A DNA stretch of 36,616 nucleotides. Source: Smithella sp. PtaU1.Bin162 (GTDB lineage: Bacteria; Desulfobacterota; Syntrophia; Syntrophales; Smithellaceae). Shown here in pieces: positions 8,520 to 16,941 of this stretch. The position numbers were made by a program, and so were the translations under genes. The notes beneath the pieces are model-generated. The model was not told the DNA's origin. It saw nothing but the letters and a program-made list of their open reading frames with translations, and ran no database searches. The stretch is taken from the NCBI GenBank assembly GCA_002068015.1, contig MVRV01000031.1:1-36616 (forward strand), written 5' to 3'. Within the stretch, counting starts at the first letter, position 1, and the number at the start of each line of letters is the position of its first letter.

Positions 8520-11500
8520 TTATTTTTTATCCAGTTCTGTGCGCACCGCGAGGCCGATTTTTTCCAGAATATACGGTTTTCGGACAAATGTCCCGGCACC
8601 CATTTCCCGGGTATTCCGGACCCGGTCGTTTTCGGAAAACCCACTCACGATTATTGCCTTTTGCTGCGGATGAATTTCCAGAATTCTCCGGAATGTCTCC
8701 ATCCCGTCAATTCCCGGCTCCATGATCATATCCAGGATTATCAGATCGGCTTTCTTATTCTTGATGTACAAAACCGCTTCTTCGCCGCCGGCCACGGTAT
8801 CAACCTGATACCCTAATCTCTTCATCATGGTGGCAGCCAGTTCCCGCTGCTCTTTCATATCGTCGACAATCAGAATAAATTCGCCCTTACCCATGTAACT
8901 TATTGAATTTGCCGGCTGAACCGGCTTGGTGATTTCTTCACGGGTAACCGGGAAATAAAGGGTAAAGGTTGTTCCTTTGCCCTCTGTACTGCGGACGTCA
9001 ATGTAGCCATTGTGATCTTTTACCGTTCCCCAGACGACGGCCAGTCCGAGCCCCGTACCGCTTTTTCCCATAACTTTTTTCGTATAAAAAGGTTCGAATA
9101 TTTTTCCCAGGTCGTGCGTGGGTATTCCTTTGCCCGTATCGGAAACGGTCAAAACTACGTAGTCACCCTCCTGCATGGTATCATAACCATGAACCGGCGT
9201 GTCCAGATAGCGGTTTTCCGTTTTAATGGATATTTCCCCGTGTTTTGATATGGCCTCGGCCGCGTTGAATACCAGATTGGCGATAGTTTTACTCAGATGG
9301 ATTGGCGAGCCTTTGATTTTCAGGAGGTTTGTCGCCAAGTCAATATGCACATTGACTTTTTTGTGCTCCAGCCTCAACTTTTCATATTCAGGTGTTCGAA
9401 GATAATCGGCAACGATGCCGTTTAAGTCGATAACCTGCGAAACAGCCACACCTCTTCTCGCCAGAGTTAAAAGATCCTGAATTATCGCGCTTCCCCGCAA
9501 TCCGGCCTGCAGGATGTTATCGGCGTATCCTTTAAAGGAGCTGTCCCGGGGAAGAGAATCCCGCAGAAGCTCGGAATATCCAACGAGTATTCCCAGGATG
9601 TTATTGAGATCATGAGCTACTCCTCCGGCCAGCCTTCCCAAGCCTTCCATTTTTTCCGCACGGTTTAAACGCTCCGCCAGATTCTGCTTCTCCTCCTCCG
9701 CCAGCTTGCTGTCAGTTATATCCTCGGAGATGCCCATGAGGTAAGCCGGTTCTCCGGTTGCGTCCATGATCGGTACTTTCTTTGTATGCAGTATGCGCAC
9801 TCCCTTATTGCGGGTCTGGATCGGTTCCTCCGGAATATCCACAATTTCTTTCTCGCGCAGGGTATTTTGGTCTTTATCCGTAAAAAATTCCGCCTGATCC
9901 CGGGGGAAGAAATCAAAATCATTCTTTCCCAGGAGGTCGTCTCGGGAATAACCGAGCAGTTCCTCTCCCGCCCGGTTGAAACGGATGAACCGGAGATCCC
10001 GGGCGTCCTTGACAAAGATCATGTCGGGAATGTTCTCAATGATCGAGTCCAGAAAAACGTTCAGCCTTTGCAGTTCCTCTCCGGCCTGTTTGCGGGCTGT
10101 GATATTACGAATAAAACCGCCTACACCGACCTTATTGTCTCCCAGTTCCACGGGAAATTTCAGTGTTTCGTATACCTGATCGCCGATGGTTTCTTCGGAA
10201 ATAACGGTTGACCGGCTTTTCCGGGCTTTTGTATCCGTTTCGCGGCATTTTTCTGCGGCGGTCTGCGGCATCAGTTCCCAGTCGGTTTTCCCGATTATCT
10301 CCCCTTCCGGTTTGCCGAAAAATGAAGCCAGAGCTTGATTGACGGCAATATTGCGCAGGCATTCGTCCTTCAGAAACACCATATCCGACGAGGCATTGAT
10401 GAAGGTGCGATAAAGTTTTTCGCTTTCCTGCAGGGCCTGCTCGGCCTGCTTGCGGGTGGTAATGTCGCGGGAATTCATTACCACCGCCGTAGCTTCGCCT
10501 TTTTCATCCCTCAGCGCGTCCACCGTAGTTTCCAGCCAAACATAACGGCCGTCGGCATGCTTTACCCGGTACTCGATCCGGACGGGTTGATTGGCGGCGA
10601 TTCCGTCGATGACCGTGCCGATGACTCTTTCCACATCATCGGGATGAACAATGTCGAACCCCGCCCTGCCGAAACGTTCCTCGGTTTTGTAGCCCAGTCC
10701 CCGGAAGTGAGAAGGGCTGACATATATGTTGTTGCCCTGCATATCGGCAACCCTGATCATGTCCGACATGTTTTCGGTGAGGAGGCACAGAATTTCATCT
10801 CTTTTTACCAGAGTTTCCTCCAGGCGTTTGCGTTCGGTTACATCCTGAACAATACCGAAAACAATGTTTTTCTGTTTGTCATATTCGGCTACGGAATGAA
10901 TATCGACAATATCACCCGTGTCGGGGCGTTTTATCTTGAATTCGACATTATAGGCGCAGCAGCCTGATATAAGATCGGTAAGTGCCCGGTCGAGCAGAGG
11001 CCGGTATTCCGGCAGCGGGATCTTTTGTATTTCCGGGATCGTCCAGTCTCCTTCCGGAAGGCCGTAAATCCGGCGCGTTCCTTCCGATGCCAGAACTTTT
11101 TTTGAATTCATGTCGAATTCCCAGTGACCGGACCGGGAAATGCTCTCGGCCCGGGACAGGCGCTCTTTGCTGGTCCGTAGTTCGTCTTCCGTTTTTTTAC
11201 GAGCCGTGATTTCGGTGATCATGGCGCACAGACCATGGATGGTGCCTTTATTGTCACAAACAGGGAATTTTATGGAAATAAAATATCTTTTGCCGGATGC
11301 GTCTTCGAGAATCTCCTCCTTTTCCCAGGTTGTACCGGATTTCATTACTTCCAGATCATTTTGGCGGAATTGTTTACCTATCAGTCCGGGGAATAGCTCT
11401 ATATCCGTTCTGCCTAAGGTATCTTCCCGTTTCAAGCCGGTGACATCTTCCCATTTTTGATTAACAAACTCGTAGCGTCCTTCCTGGTCCTTGATGCAGA

Positions 11501-12014
11501 TCAGAGCGCCGCTGTGTTCAATCAGGTCGTAAAGAAATGCACGGCTTTTGCGCAATTCCTCATCCGCGTTCCTGCGTTCCGTAATGTCTGTGACAATGCC
11601 TTCCAGGAAAACCGGTTTTCCTGCCGCATCCCGGATTAAAACATTTTTCTGCTGCATTAAGCGGGTGTTGCCGGCCCGATCAGTGATCTTGAATTCATAG
11701 AACGGTTCTACCTGACCGGAGAGGATCCGTTCCCATTCCTGCTTAAAGAAGGGGATGAAATCAGGATGGATGACCTTGCGCATATATAAAGGATGAGCCA
11801 TGATTTCTTCCGGTGAATAACCGGTAACCTGCAGCGCTCCCTGGCTGACATATTCATAACGTCCGTCAGGTATGGACAGGCGGAAGATCATGTTGGGGAA
11901 TTCATTCAACAGCCGGTGGTATTGTTGAACCTTGCTTTCCAGCGCGGCATATTTTTGCCGTTCCCGGGAGAGCTCATCCAGTAGTTGTTCTTTTGTTTTT
12001 CCGGGATCGATCAT
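8520..12014 (-). CDS. Hybrid sensor histidine kinase with six PAS domains and a receiver
   Basis: A 1164-residue soluble protein without a signal peptide or membrane segments. Six PAS/PAC units follow one another from about residue 30 to 780, each ending in the usual DITERK/DVTERKR/DITTRKQ linker. The HisKA box is EGLGRLAGGVAHDLNNILG with phosphorylated His801. The HATPase domain follows with DTGKGIP and GTGLGLAVVWG. A C-terminal receiver starts at FILIVDD, with phospho-acceptor Asp1095 in LIILDMIM and the conserved lysine in FVRKPY. It probably senses a cytoplasmic cue (redox, small ligand) through the PAS set and phosphorylates itself or a partner regulator. No output-domain regulator is adjacent. 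The gene lies 110 bases after the FAH gene and may be read with it. The signal is unknown. Confidence 0.9.
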   Translation of the reverse strand: MIDPGKTKEQLLDELSRERQKYAALESKVQQYHRLLNEFPNMIFRLSIPDGRYEYVSQGALQVTGYSPEEIMAHPLYMRKVIHPDFIPFFKQEWERILSGQVEPFYEFKITDRAGNTRLMQQKNVLIRDAAGKPVFLEGIVTDITERRNADEELRKSRAFLYDLIEHSGALICIKDQEGRYEFVNQKWEDVTGLKREDTLGRTDIELFPGLIGKQFRQNDLEVMKSGTTWEKEEILEDASGKRYFISIKFPVCDNKGTIHGLCAMITEITARKKTEDELRTSKERLSRAESISRSGHWEFDMNSKKVLASEGTRRIYGLPEGDWTIPEIQKIPLPEYRPLLDRALTDLISGCCAYNVEFKIKRPDTGDIVDIHSVAEYDKQKNIVFGIVQDVTERKRLEETLVKRDEILCLLTENMSDMIRVADMQGNNIYVSPSHFRGLGYKTEERFGRAGFDIVHPDDVERVIGTVIDGIAANQPVRIEYRVKHADGRYVWLETTVDALRDEKGEATAVVMNSRDITTRKQAEQALQESEKLYRTFINASSDMVFLKDECLRNIAVNQALASFFGKPEGEIIGKTDWELMPQTAAEKCRETDTKARKSRSTVISEETIGDQVYETLKFPVELGDNKVGVGGFIRNITARKQAGEELQRLNVFLDSIIENIPDMIFVKDARDLRFIRFNRAGEELLGYSRDDLLGKNDFDFFPRDQAEFFTDKDQNTLREKEIVDIPEEPIQTRNKGVRILHTKKVPIMDATGEPAYLMGISEDITDSKLAEEEKQNLAERLNRAEKMEGLGRLAGGVAHDLNNILGILVGYSELLRDSLPRDSSFKGYADNILQAGLRGSAIIQDLLTLARRGVAVSQVIDLNGIVADYLRTPEYEKLRLEHKKVNVHIDLATNLLKIKGSPIHLSKTIANLVFNAAEAISKHGEISIKTENRYLDTPVHGYDTMQEGDYVVLTVSDTGKGIPTHDLGKIFEPFYTKKVMGKSGTGLGLAVVWGTVKDHNGYIDVRSTEGKGTTFTLYFPVTREEITKPVQPANSISYMGKGEFILIVDDMKEQRELAATMMKRLGYQVDTVAGGEEAVLYIKNKKADLIILDMIMEPGIDGMETFRRILEIHPQQKAIIVSGFSENDRVRNTREMGAGTFVRKPYILEKIGLAVRTELDKK

Positions 12015-12124
12015 TTTGGAAGGACCTTTAATATAATAATATTGTAATCAACCAAAAGACGGTAAGTGCAGAAGTCACCGCCGGATAGAAGTTTTGTCCA
12101 ATCCGGATTAGTTTATTGCCGGGA

Positions 12125-12958
12125 CTATAAAAACAAATACTCGTCTTTTATATTCTTTTCCCGGGTTACTTTATTCGTCAGGGTGCCGATTTTTTCAATT
12201 TCCACACTGACCATATCGCCTTCCTGCAAAAACAGCGGCGGCCGACGGGTAAAACCGACACCCTCCGGTGTGCCCGTCAGGATGACCGTTCCCGGCGGGA
12301 GTGTCAGGGACATGCTCAGATTGCTCACAATCTCACGGATAGGGAAAATCATTTGTGCTGTTGTGGAATCCTGGACAGCGCGGCCGTTGAGCAGGGTTTT
12401 GATTTTCAGATTATCCGGATCGGCAATCTCGTCTTGAGTTACAATCCACGGACCCAAAGGACAAAATGTATCAAAACTTTTTCCCCGCGCCCATTGTTTC
12501 TTTTGCTTGTCAATCTGCCAGTCTCTGGCGCTCACGTCGTTGGCGCAGGTGTAACCAAAAATGTAATCCATTACCTCGGAAGGAGTGATGTTTTTTGCTT
12601 TTCTGCCGATAATGACGGCGAGTTCCGCTTCATAATCAACATGATTCGGCCCGGCCTCAGGCAGGATAATCGGCCACTCGTGACCAATAATACTGGTTGT
12701 TGCCTTGATAAACAATATCGGCTGGTCGGGATAGGACAAGCCCGTTTCGTCGCCGTGCTCTTTATAATTGATTCCCAAAGCCAGGATATTTACCGGCACA
12801 ACCGGTGCGAGCAACTTTGCTACCGGCAGTTCCTGGTCTGTGATTTTATAGTTCCCGAAAATATCGCCTTCAATCAGTCTTGCCCGGGCGGGTGTTTCCT
12901 GATTAAATGCGCCGTATAAAATCCTTTTATCTCCTGCCAAAAAACGTATTATTCTCAT
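12125..12958 (-). CDS. Fumarylacetoacetate hydrolase (FAH) family protein
   Basis: A 277-residue FAH-fold protein. The metal-binding acids are visible as E110 and E112 in HVDYEAELAVIIGRK and D141 in GYTCANDVSARDWQ, a signature of bacterial FAH enzymes such as acylpyruvases, 2-hydroxyhepta-2,4-diene-1,7-dioate isomerase and ureidoglycolate lyase-like proteins. GTVILTGTPEGVG near the C-terminus is also typical. It should cleave or isomerise a diketo or 2-oxo-enol acid with Mg2+ or Mn2+. I set the start at MRIIRFL (12958), where a GGAG site sits in the end of the preceding gene 7 bases away; the frame stays open further upstream, but that stretch is antisense-like filler inside the other coding region. 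It is likely cotranslated with the amidohydrolase/C39 protein. Confidence 0.85.
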   Translation of the reverse strand: MRIIRFLAGDKRILYGAFNQETPARARLIEGDIFGNYKITDQELPVAKLLAPVVPVNILALGINYKEHGDETGLSYPDQPILFIKATTSIIGHEWPIILPEAGPNHVDYEAELAVIIGRKAKNITPSEVMDYIFGYTCANDVSARDWQIDKQKKQWARGKSFDTFCPLGPWIVTQDEIADPDNLKIKTLLNGRAVQDSTTAQMIFPIREIVSNLSMSLTLPPGTVILTGTPEGVGFTRRPPLFLQEGDMVSVEIEKIGTLTNKVTREKNIKDEYLFL

Positions 12959-12965
12959 CTTCTTT

Positions 12966-14276
12966 TCACTCCATGTGTTCCAGGTGCGATTGGACGGGCT
13001 GTTTTCCCAAAAGCACCATGCCGAAATGTTCGTATTTTTCACCGGTTTTTTCATCCATATCATGCCAGCGTGCCAGAAATTCGCGATCCCGCAGCCAGGT
13101 GCGCCGGATGGATGCCGGATCCTCAAAGAGCAAGACATCTTTATTAAGACCAATGACTATGGCGTAATGGCCGTCGTTCCAGTCACGTCGCCAGTCGTCA
13201 AGGGTCATGTAGCGGTCCGCCCAGGCCTGCAAAAGAACGATCACCGGCGTGCCCGCATCGACATACTGTTTTACCTGATTGAGCGACCACTGGGTGCCGT
13301 ATTTAACTTCAAAACCGTAACGCCGGGCAACGGCAATCATCGCCTGCGGAGAGGTGCCTTCCTCCGATGTACCCAAAGCCGTCATTAATTCGTCTCCCCG
13401 GATATCTACGTTATAATAATGCATTACCGTCAGCAGTGCCTGTGCACCGCAGTCATAATCATAAGTCTGTCTTCCGCCGTGCAGGTCGATCATGGACGGT
13501 CTTTGCGATTCCTGGAGTGATTGCATTGTCTGGGCGAGAGCTTCGGCAAAGGCCCGCCGCAGCCTGTTGATCCGGGTGACGTTTACCGTTCCGTTTTCAT
13601 TTTGAAAAAGACGTTCATTGGTTTCCTGGATGAAAGCGGGAGCACGAGCGCCGGTTTTTTTTAACGCATTTACCGAATGGGCGGCGCAGACATGACCGTG
13701 TACCTTGATAAATTCCGAAGCGTTGACGGTTACAAGCACTTCCGGCAGGCGCTTGCGGAGTTCGGCAGCATAGGTTTCTACAATGATATCCGGACAATAA
13801 TAGAGTGGCTTTTCGTCGCGCGCGGACTGCTGGAAGTTCATCAGGTCAATCTGGTTTCCGGCAACGCCGCGGGTGGTGATTGTCGAATGGCCGTCCAGAA
13901 TTAGTTCCACCCCGGAAGAAATGTTTTCTTCAATGCTGCGGTGAAAAGGTTTGAGATATTTTTCCGCCCAGGCCGTCCTCATGGAATTTGATGGTTCGCA
14001 GCCGCTTCGGTAAACCGGATGGCCGAAAACATCCACAAGAGGCACGCATTCATCTATCTCGAGCGGGTCGCGATTGGCTTCGAGCAATATACTGCAATAG
14101 GGGAAGATGATCTGTCTGTTGCCCAGGATGTCGCGGAAATCATAAAGCCATTGAGTATGCCAGTCGACATTTTTAAGCAGAACGGGAAATTCATCGGAAA
14201 GATCGTCGAGCGAAATTTCCGGGGGAACGGCGACGCCGCTGTGTGGTACAACAACCAGAACATCCGATCCCGTCAT
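12966..14276 (-). CDS. N-formylglutamate amidohydrolase fused to a C39-like peptidase
   Basis: A 436-residue two-domain protein. Residues 1-250 look like the N-formylglutamate amidohydrolase (FGase/HutG2) family: VVVPHSG near 8-14, LEANRDP near 65-71 and ILDGHST at 126-132 give the usual metal-binding pattern. Residues 265-430 look like a C39-type papain-fold domain: C276 in TYDYDCGAQALL, H370 in DGHYAIVIG and D386 in FEDPAS. All three catalytic residues are kept. The domain lies C-terminal and there is no signal peptide, so it acts in the cytoplasm unless exported otherwise. Start: the ATG at 14276 has AAAGGTG about 8 bases upstream; a GTG at 14285 would overlap that site. Neighbours are an FAH protein and an isochorismatase-like hydrolase. 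The substrate is unknown; amide or peptide-bond hydrolysis is the safest reading. Confidence 0.8.
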   Translation of the reverse strand: MTGSDVLVVVPHSGVAVPPEISLDDLSDEFPVLLKNVDWHTQWLYDFRDILGNRQIIFPYCSILLEANRDPLEIDECVPLVDVFGHPVYRSGCEPSNSMRTAWAEKYLKPFHRSIEENISSGVELILDGHSTITTRGVAGNQIDLMNFQQSARDEKPLYYCPDIIVETYAAELRKRLPEVLVTVNASEFIKVHGHVCAAHSVNALKKTGARAPAFIQETNERLFQNENGTVNVTRINRLRRAFAEALAQTMQSLQESQRPSMIDLHGGRQTYDYDCGAQALLTVMHYYNVDIRGDELMTALGTSEEGTSPQAMIAVARRYGFEVKYGTQWSLNQVKQYVDAGTPVIVLLQAWADRYMTLDDWRRDWNDGHYAIVIGLNKDVLLFEDPASIRRTWLRDREFLARWHDMDEKTGEKYEHFGMVLLGKQPVQSHLEHME

Positions 14277-14318
14277 AATTTTCACCTTTAAATTATTAAC
14301 CGTTTTCTTCTGTGCCGG

Positions 14319-14879
14319 TCAGTTCATTTCCGCCAGAAAATTTTCCAGAGTCATAACCTGCAGAAGCGGAAGAAGAGGGTTCTTGCGGTAAATATTGAGG
14401 CAGTTTTCATGTATCTCGCGGCTGAAGCTGGCGCAGCAATCTTCAATAATAATTACACGAAAATCGTTGGACAGGGCATCAAAAGCCGACGACAAAACAC
14501 ACCAGTGGGTGGCGATACCGCAAAGGATGACCGTGTCGACTCCATAAAGCCGGAGCGTCTGGTCGAGATCAGTCTTATAAAAGGCGCTGAAGCGCCGCTT
14601 GGGCGAGTAAATGTCCGTTTCCACCTGGGTCAGCAAAGCGGTTACTTCAGCACCTTTTGTTCCCCGGATGGAGTGGTTTTTCATTTTACCCTGGAAGATG
14701 AAATCTCCCGGCAGAAAGCTGTCCATGGAAAAGATTACGGGAATGGAGTGTCTCCGGGCAAAGTCAGTCAAGCGGTTGACGGCAGGTACGATGGCTCTGC
14801 CCGGTTCTTTGATGGGCATGGAGGAAGTGCTTTCCAAAGTATCTTTGAGCATATCGACGATTACAACGGCCGGTTTCAT
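14319..14879 (-). CDS. Isochorismatase-family cysteine hydrolase
   Basis: A 186-residue hydrolase of the isochorismatase-like superfamily. The catalytic triad is intact: D9 in VVIVDMLKD, K94 in SPKRRFSAF and nucleophile C127 in CGIATHWCV. Members include nicotinamidase, ureidoacrylate and N-carbamoyl amidases. The ATG at 14879 has an AAGGAG site 6 bases upstream; a longer in-frame reading from 15002 would overlap the rhodanese gene. It is 42 bases ahead of the amidohydrolase/C39 gene, so the two may act on related amide substrates. The exact substrate cannot be assigned. Confidence 0.85.
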   Translation of the reverse strand: MKPAVVIVDMLKDTLESTSSMPIKEPGRAIVPAVNRLTDFARRHSIPVIFSMDSFLPGDFIFQGKMKNHSIRGTKGAEVTALLTQVETDIYSPKRRFSAFYKTDLDQTLRLYGVDTVILCGIATHWCVLSSAFDALSNDFRVIIIEDCCASFSREIHENCLNIYRKNPLLPLLQVMTLENFLAEMN

Positions 14880-14965
14880 GAGATTCTCCTTATGATCTGT
14901 AGTTAACGGTTGCCGGAGGTGAATATAAAATTGCCGGTCGCAGATGTCAATTAAATAATAATTGT

Positions 14966-15862
14966 TCAGCGGACGACGGGGGCATGCGGGTCCTGCATCC
15001 ATTCCTGCATGGCGCCGTCATATAGGCGGACATTGGTATAACCCAGCATTTCCGCAAGAAGATATGACCAGATCGGACAACATTGTCCGGTATCGCAATA
15101 CGTAATGATTTCTTTGGACCGGTCTTTTCCGGTAACCGCTTCGACGATTGCAGTCAGTTCTTCTTTTGTTTTGAATGTTTTGTCATTATTGAAGGCGCAG
15201 GAAGTCGGCAAATTAAAAGCACCGGGGATATGTCCCGTTCTGGGGATGCAATCCAGTTTTTTTTGACCGGAAAAAAATTCCGGTTCGCGGACATCAAGAA
15301 GCAAAATACTGCCCAGACGGTTTTGTATATCAGCCTTGCCGGCGAATTTTGTCTTTGTGAACTTTCCCTGAAAAAGCCTTGCTTTGTTGCGGACGACCAT
15401 ATTCGACAGAGGTCTCTTCTCTTCAATCCATTTGTTCATGCCGCCGTCCAGAAGGGCGACATTCTCAATGCCCGCGTATTGCAGCGTACAGGCTACCCGG
15501 GCGCTTTGATAACTTAAACGCGGAGTATCCATTCGGCCTGTGACCACAATCCAGGAGTCAAAACCGATACCCATATAGCCGATTGTGTCGTTGAGATCAT
15601 CTTCATCCGGTATTTCCGAAAAAAGACCGTCTTTCTGATATGTCCAGGCACCGTAAAAACAATTGACTGCACCGGGAATGTGGCCTTCCCGATAGTCCTC
15701 CACGCGACGGACATCGAGAACGATCAGTTTGGGATTATTAAGATTGGCAGCGAGCCATTTGGTGGATACGATCGGATCAATATTACGAGATTCACCGATA
15801 ACAGGCAGTAGAATTACCGATACAATCAGCGGGAGGAGCTTAAAAAAAACGTTGGCTTTCAT
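14966..15862 (-). CDS. Exported tandem-rhodanese sulfurtransferase
   Basis: A 298-residue protein with a signal peptide (MKANVFFK, hydrophobic to about residue 21, likely cleavage near GES-RNI) and two rhodanese domains, about 30-150 and 170-295. The second carries the active cysteine C256 in ITYCDTGQCC, followed by the usual SYLLAEMLGY and VRLYDGAMQEW. The first has no cysteine at the equivalent place (VVTGRMDTP), as in most tandem thiosulfate sulfurtransferases, where that half is structural. It should transfer sulfane sulfur in the periplasm. The AAGGAGG site 7 bases before ATG 15862 supports this start. It heads a run of minus-strand genes down to the histidine kinase. Confidence 0.87.
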   Translation of the reverse strand: MKANVFFKLLPLIVSVILLPVIGESRNIDPIVSTKWLAANLNNPKLIVLDVRRVEDYREGHIPGAVNCFYGAWTYQKDGLFSEIPDEDDLNDTIGYMGIGFDSWIVVTGRMDTPRLSYQSARVACTLQYAGIENVALLDGGMNKWIEEKRPLSNMVVRNKARLFQGKFTKTKFAGKADIQNRLGSILLLDVREPEFFSGQKKLDCIPRTGHIPGAFNLPTSCAFNNDKTFKTKEELTAIVEAVTGKDRSKEIITYCDTGQCCPIWSYLLAEMLGYTNVRLYDGAMQEWMQDPHAPVVR

Positions 15863-16022
15863 GTTGCAACCTCCTTTTCTCAAAAACCTATTATTTCCGC
15901 ACCGTAAATAAATTACAGTACGCTGATACGATCGATTTACAAGCGTATAAATGCCGCCGGTCTTACCGATTATGGGGAGGTTCCACTATCCCGAAGCGGA
16001 AAATCCCTCATAAAGAAATTCA

Positions 16023-16385
16023 TCAGTCTTCATGGCAGCCGTGTTCGTGCTGAGAACAGGAAAAACCGGAATCAATAAGTTTGCCGGTAAGCCAGCTTTC
16101 AGCGACCTCTTTTACATTGCCGGAACAACCGCGTAAAACCTGAATGCCGTTTGCGGCCAGAACGTTTACTGCTCCCTGTCCCATATTTCCGGCGAGCATG
16201 TGAGTTACACCCATTTGCGCCAGTATCAAAGCAATGTTCGATTTGCAGCCGCAGCCGGCGGGCGGTGTGATGTTTTCTTCTGCCAGTATCTTATTTTCGT
16301 TGCCGATCGTGAATACGGTAAAATATTCACAGTGGCCGAAATGTTCGTCCACTTTGTTTTGGTAGGATGGTAAGGCGATCTTCAT
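16023..16385 (-). CDS. NifX/NafY-like dinitrogenase iron-molybdenum cofactor family protein
   Basis: A 120-residue member of the dinitrogenase iron-molybdenum cofactor biosynthesis family, starting MKIALPSYQNKVDEHFGHCEYF, the usual form of the stand-alone (MTH1175-like) branch. GCGCKSNIA near 44-52 and the tail with CSQHEHGCHED are cysteine- and histidine-rich and may bind a metal. No nif structural genes are in the window, so a role in nitrogenase assembly is not implied; small proteins of this family often occur with MinD-type ATPases or DUF134 regulators in anaerobes. It lies 31 bases after the DUF134 gene and is presumably cotranscribed from its promoter. AAGGAG precedes the ATG. Confidence 0.85.
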   Translation of the reverse strand: MKIALPSYQNKVDEHFGHCEYFTVFTIGNENKILAEENITPPAGCGCKSNIALILAQMGVTHMLAGNMGQGAVNVLAANGIQVLRGCSGNVKEVAESWLTGKLIDSGFSCSQHEHGCHED

Positions 16386-16416
16386 AAATTTCTCCTTTTA
16401 ATGATAGTCTTTATTT

Positions 16417-16809
16417 CTATGCCTGCTTTTTGCAATGCGGGCAAATGGTAATATCGTGAGCATTCTGCTCAAGGTTAAAAATCTTGCGGCATTTACGGCA
16501 TGTTGACTGCTTGATCTTCCGTAAGGAAATTTCACCGCCTTCGATTTTTAACGCTTTTCCGTTAATCAGAACGTCGGCAATCTTCGTATGGGCGGATGTA
16601 ATTATTCTGCCGAATGTCTGACGTGATATACCCATCAGAGAAGCCGCTTCCTCCTGGTAAAGTCCTTTAAAATCAGCAAGTCTTACAGCTTCGAATTCAT
16701 CGAGCGTTAAAACTATTTCCGTAAGCAGAGATGACGGAATGCCTTTTGGTTTAAAATAGTTTTTATCCGGCACATTGGCAATGCAGCGGCAATATTTCGG
16801 TCTGGCCAT
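16417..16809 (-). CDS. DUF134 (UPF0251) predicted DNA-binding protein
   Basis: A 130-residue protein of the DUF134 family. It begins MARPKYCRCIANVPD, has a helix-turn-helix resembling a sigma-70 region 4 at about 45-75 (LDEFEAVRLAD then YQEEAASLMGISRQTFGRI), and ends in a zinc-ribbon-like CRKC near 100-103 and CPHC near 123-126. It likely regulates its own operon with the NifX-like gene. A perfect consensus promoter with a palindrome overlapping its spacer and -10 lies just upstream, a plausible autoregulatory site. Confidence 0.88.
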   Translation of the reverse strand: MARPKYCRCIANVPDKNYFKPKGIPSSLLTEIVLTLDEFEAVRLADFKGLYQEEAASLMGISRQTFGRIITSAHTKIADVLINGKALKIEGGEISLRKIKQSTCRKCRKIFNLEQNAHDITICPHCKKQA

Positions 16810-16829
16810 AATTTCCTCTTCCGGAATTC

Positions 16830-16858
16830 ATTATAAGCATATGCCCATAATCTGTCAA
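16830..16858 (-). promoter_or_regulatory. Consensus sigma-70 promoter of the DUF134-nifX-like operon
   Basis: Read on the minus strand, TTGACA (16858-16853) is followed by 17 bases and TATAAT (16835-16830). Both hexamers match the consensus exactly with ideal spacing. The start codon of the DUF134 gene is at 16809, so the leader is about 15 bases. Such a strong promoter normally needs repression, and a dyad lies within it. Confidence 0.85.
16831..16850. promoter_or_regulatory. Palindromic operator candidate in the DUF134 promoter
   Basis: The 20-bp sequence TTATAAGCATATGCCCATAA is a dyad with outer TTAT/ATAA arms and a perfect GCATATGC centre. It covers most of the promoter spacer and the -10 hexamer, so a bound protein would block transcription. 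The adjacent DUF134 protein is the obvious candidate binder; this is inference from position. Confidence 0.5.
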
Positions 16859-16893
16859 GGTCAATTTGAATTTACGGAAAGAATACTTCCTGT

Positions 16894-16922
16894 TTGCCAA
16901 AATTGTTGATAAATAGTATATA
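16894..16922 (+). promoter_or_regulatory. Sigma-70 promoter of the nitroreductase gene
   Basis: TTGCCA (16894-16899), a 17-base spacer and TATATA (16917-16922) lie just upstream of the nitroreductase, whose ATG is at 16942 after an AAGGAG site. The transcribed leader would be very short (about 13 bases). It is divergent from the DUF134 promoter 36 bases away. Confidence 0.6.
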
Positions 16923-16941
16923 AAAAACAAGGAGAATAATT

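Noticed and set aside
12959-13153. 65-codon N-terminal extension of the FAH protein
   Set aside because: It is read from inside the C39 domain of the preceding gene in another frame; the FAH family start MRIIRF with a ribosome site is at 12958.
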